Assembly (NCBI GenBank): GCA_947446335.1
Contig: CANFGA010000113.1
Location: 1 to 8,283, forward strand
DNA: 8,283 bases
Source: Oxalobacteraceae bacterium
GTDB taxonomy: Bacteria > Pseudomonadota > Gammaproteobacteria > Burkholderiales > Burkholderiaceae_D
Reading direction: 5' to 3'
Within the stretch, counting starts at the first letter, position 1, and the number at the start of each line of letters is the position of its first letter. Below are positions 7,577 through 8,283 of this stretch, in pieces. A model generated the notes under the pieces. That model was given only the letters and a program-made list of their open reading frames with translations, searched no databases and was not told the origin of the DNA. A program made the translations under genes and the position numbers.

Positions 7577-8283
7577 ATGTTTTCCTCGATTGCACGCCGC
7601 GCGCTCGCACTGTCAGCCGCCACCCTGCTCGCCGGTTGCAATACGGTATTGCTGCATCCCTCCGGTTACATCGCCAAGCAACAGGGTGACTTGATCGTCA
7701 TCTCCACCTTGCTGATGCTGCTCATCATCGTGCCGGTGATTGCACTGACGATCCTGTTCGCCTGGAAGTATCGAAAAAACAACACTTCCGCCATCTACGA
7801 ACCCGATTGGGACCATTCGACCAAGCTCGAACTGCTGATCTGGGGCGCGCCGCTGTTGATCATCATCGTCCTCGGGGCGATCACCTGGATCAGCACCCAC
7901 CAGCTCGATCCGTATCGTCCGCTGACCCACCTCGACACCGGGCGCCCGATCGCACCCGGCACCAAACCGTTGATCGTCGAAGTGGTCGCGCTGGACTGGA
8001 AATGGCTGTTCATCTACCCCGAACTGGGGATCGCCAGCGTCAATGAACTGGCCGCGCCCGTCGATGTGCCGATCCGCTTCAAGATCACCGCCTCCACGGT
8101 CATGAATTCATTCTATATTCCGGCGCTGGCAGGACAGATCTACGCGATGCCCGCGATGCAGACGACGTTGCATGCCGTCATCAACCAACCCGGCCAGTTC
8201 GATGGCTTTTCCGCCAATTACAGCGGCGCCGGCTTTTCCGACATGCGCTTCAAGTTTCACGGGATGAGCGAACAGGATTTCCA
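7577..8283 (+). CDS. cyoA: Cytochrome bo-type quinol oxidase subunit II (3'-truncated)
   Basis: CyoA is subunit II of the cytochrome bo3 ubiquinol oxidase, a proton-pumping terminal oxidase of the aerobic chain in the inner membrane. The frame is open from ATG 7577 to the window edge (235 codons, no stop). A lipoprotein signal peptide ends in LLAGC with Cys21 as lipidation site. It is followed by NTVLLHPSG, two membrane helices (about 39-63 and 84-106), and the periplasmic cupredoxin domain with LDWKWLFIYPELGIASVNE (139-157). The segment TVMNSFYIPALAGQIYAMP has Asn where cytochrome c oxidases have a CuA-ligand His, as expected for quinol oxidases. TGGGA at 7563-7567 serves as ribosome binding site. 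An in-frame ATG at 7562 is possible but has no Shine-Dalgarno. Compared with E. coli CyoA, about eight extra residues lie near 118-129. cyoBCD are expected beyond the right edge. Confidence 0.96.
   Translation, partial: MFSSIARRALALSAATLLAGCNTVLLHPSGYIAKQQGDLIVISTLLMLLIIVPVIALTILFAWKYRKNNTSAIYEPDWDHSTKLELLIWGAPLLIIIVLGAITWISTHQLDPYRPLTHLDTGRPIAPGTKPLIVEVVALDWKWLFIYPELGIASVNELAAPVDVPIRFKITASTVMNSFYIPALAGQIYAMPAMQTTLHAVINQPGQFDGFSANYSGAGFSDMRFKFHGMSEQDF

Noticed and set aside
7434..7610. N-terminal extension of the MFS protein from the ATG at 7610
   Set aside because: The added 59 residues overlap cyoA and the divergent regulatory region and look non-coding; the ATG at 7433 has a ribosome binding site.

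Overview
The window is GC-rich, densely coding chromosomal DNA from a proteobacterium. The gene content and the layout at the right end (an MHS-type MFS transporter divergent from cyoA) suggest a betaproteobacterium of the order Burkholderiales, possibly Oxalobacteraceae. That placement rests on protein and gene-order resemblance read by eye and is not proven.

Layout, left to right. A 5'-truncated chromate transporter (CHR domain) ends at 502. A complete NhaA Na+/H+ antiporter follows at 684-1910. Next is a two-gene arsenic module, arsD (2029-2457) and arsA (2457-4307), whose stop and start codons overlap by one base. After a 296-bp non-coding stretch with a hairpin, a promoter-like element and two mutually exclusive hairpins comes a SulP-family anion transporter with a C-terminal STAS domain (4604-6076). 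It converges, with only 13 bp between stop codons, on a minus-strand MFS transporter (6090-7433). A 143-bp divergent region with two inverted repeats separates the MFS gene from cyoA (7577 onward), subunit II of a cytochrome bo-type quinol oxidase, which runs off the right edge.

How the genes work together. ArsD is the metallochaperone that hands As(III)/Sb(III) to ArsA, the two-domain ATPase that normally energises an efflux pore (ArsB, or Acr3 in some systems). No arsR, arsB, acr3 or arsC lies in the window, so arsDA is separated from its usual partners here and sits directly behind nhaA. Chromate, arsenite, sodium/proton and sulfate-like anion transport genes lie side by side, giving an ion and toxic-oxyanion handling neighbourhood. 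The MFS/cyoA pair begins a separate respiratory locus.

The most interesting observations are: (1) an A8 tract near the 3' end of arsD containing an in-frame A AAA AAA heptamer, with the -1 frame open straight into arsA, so a -1 frameshift or one-base transcriptional slippage would give an ArsD-ArsA fusion; (2) a tandem 15-bp repeat encoding an Ala-Asp-Ala-Ala-Pro linker between the two ArsA ATPase halves; (3) arsDA without a local pump but next to an NhaA-fold antiporter; (4) an attenuator-like pair of alternative hairpins before the SulP gene; and (5) two perfect inverted repeats in the MFS/cyoA divergent promoter region.
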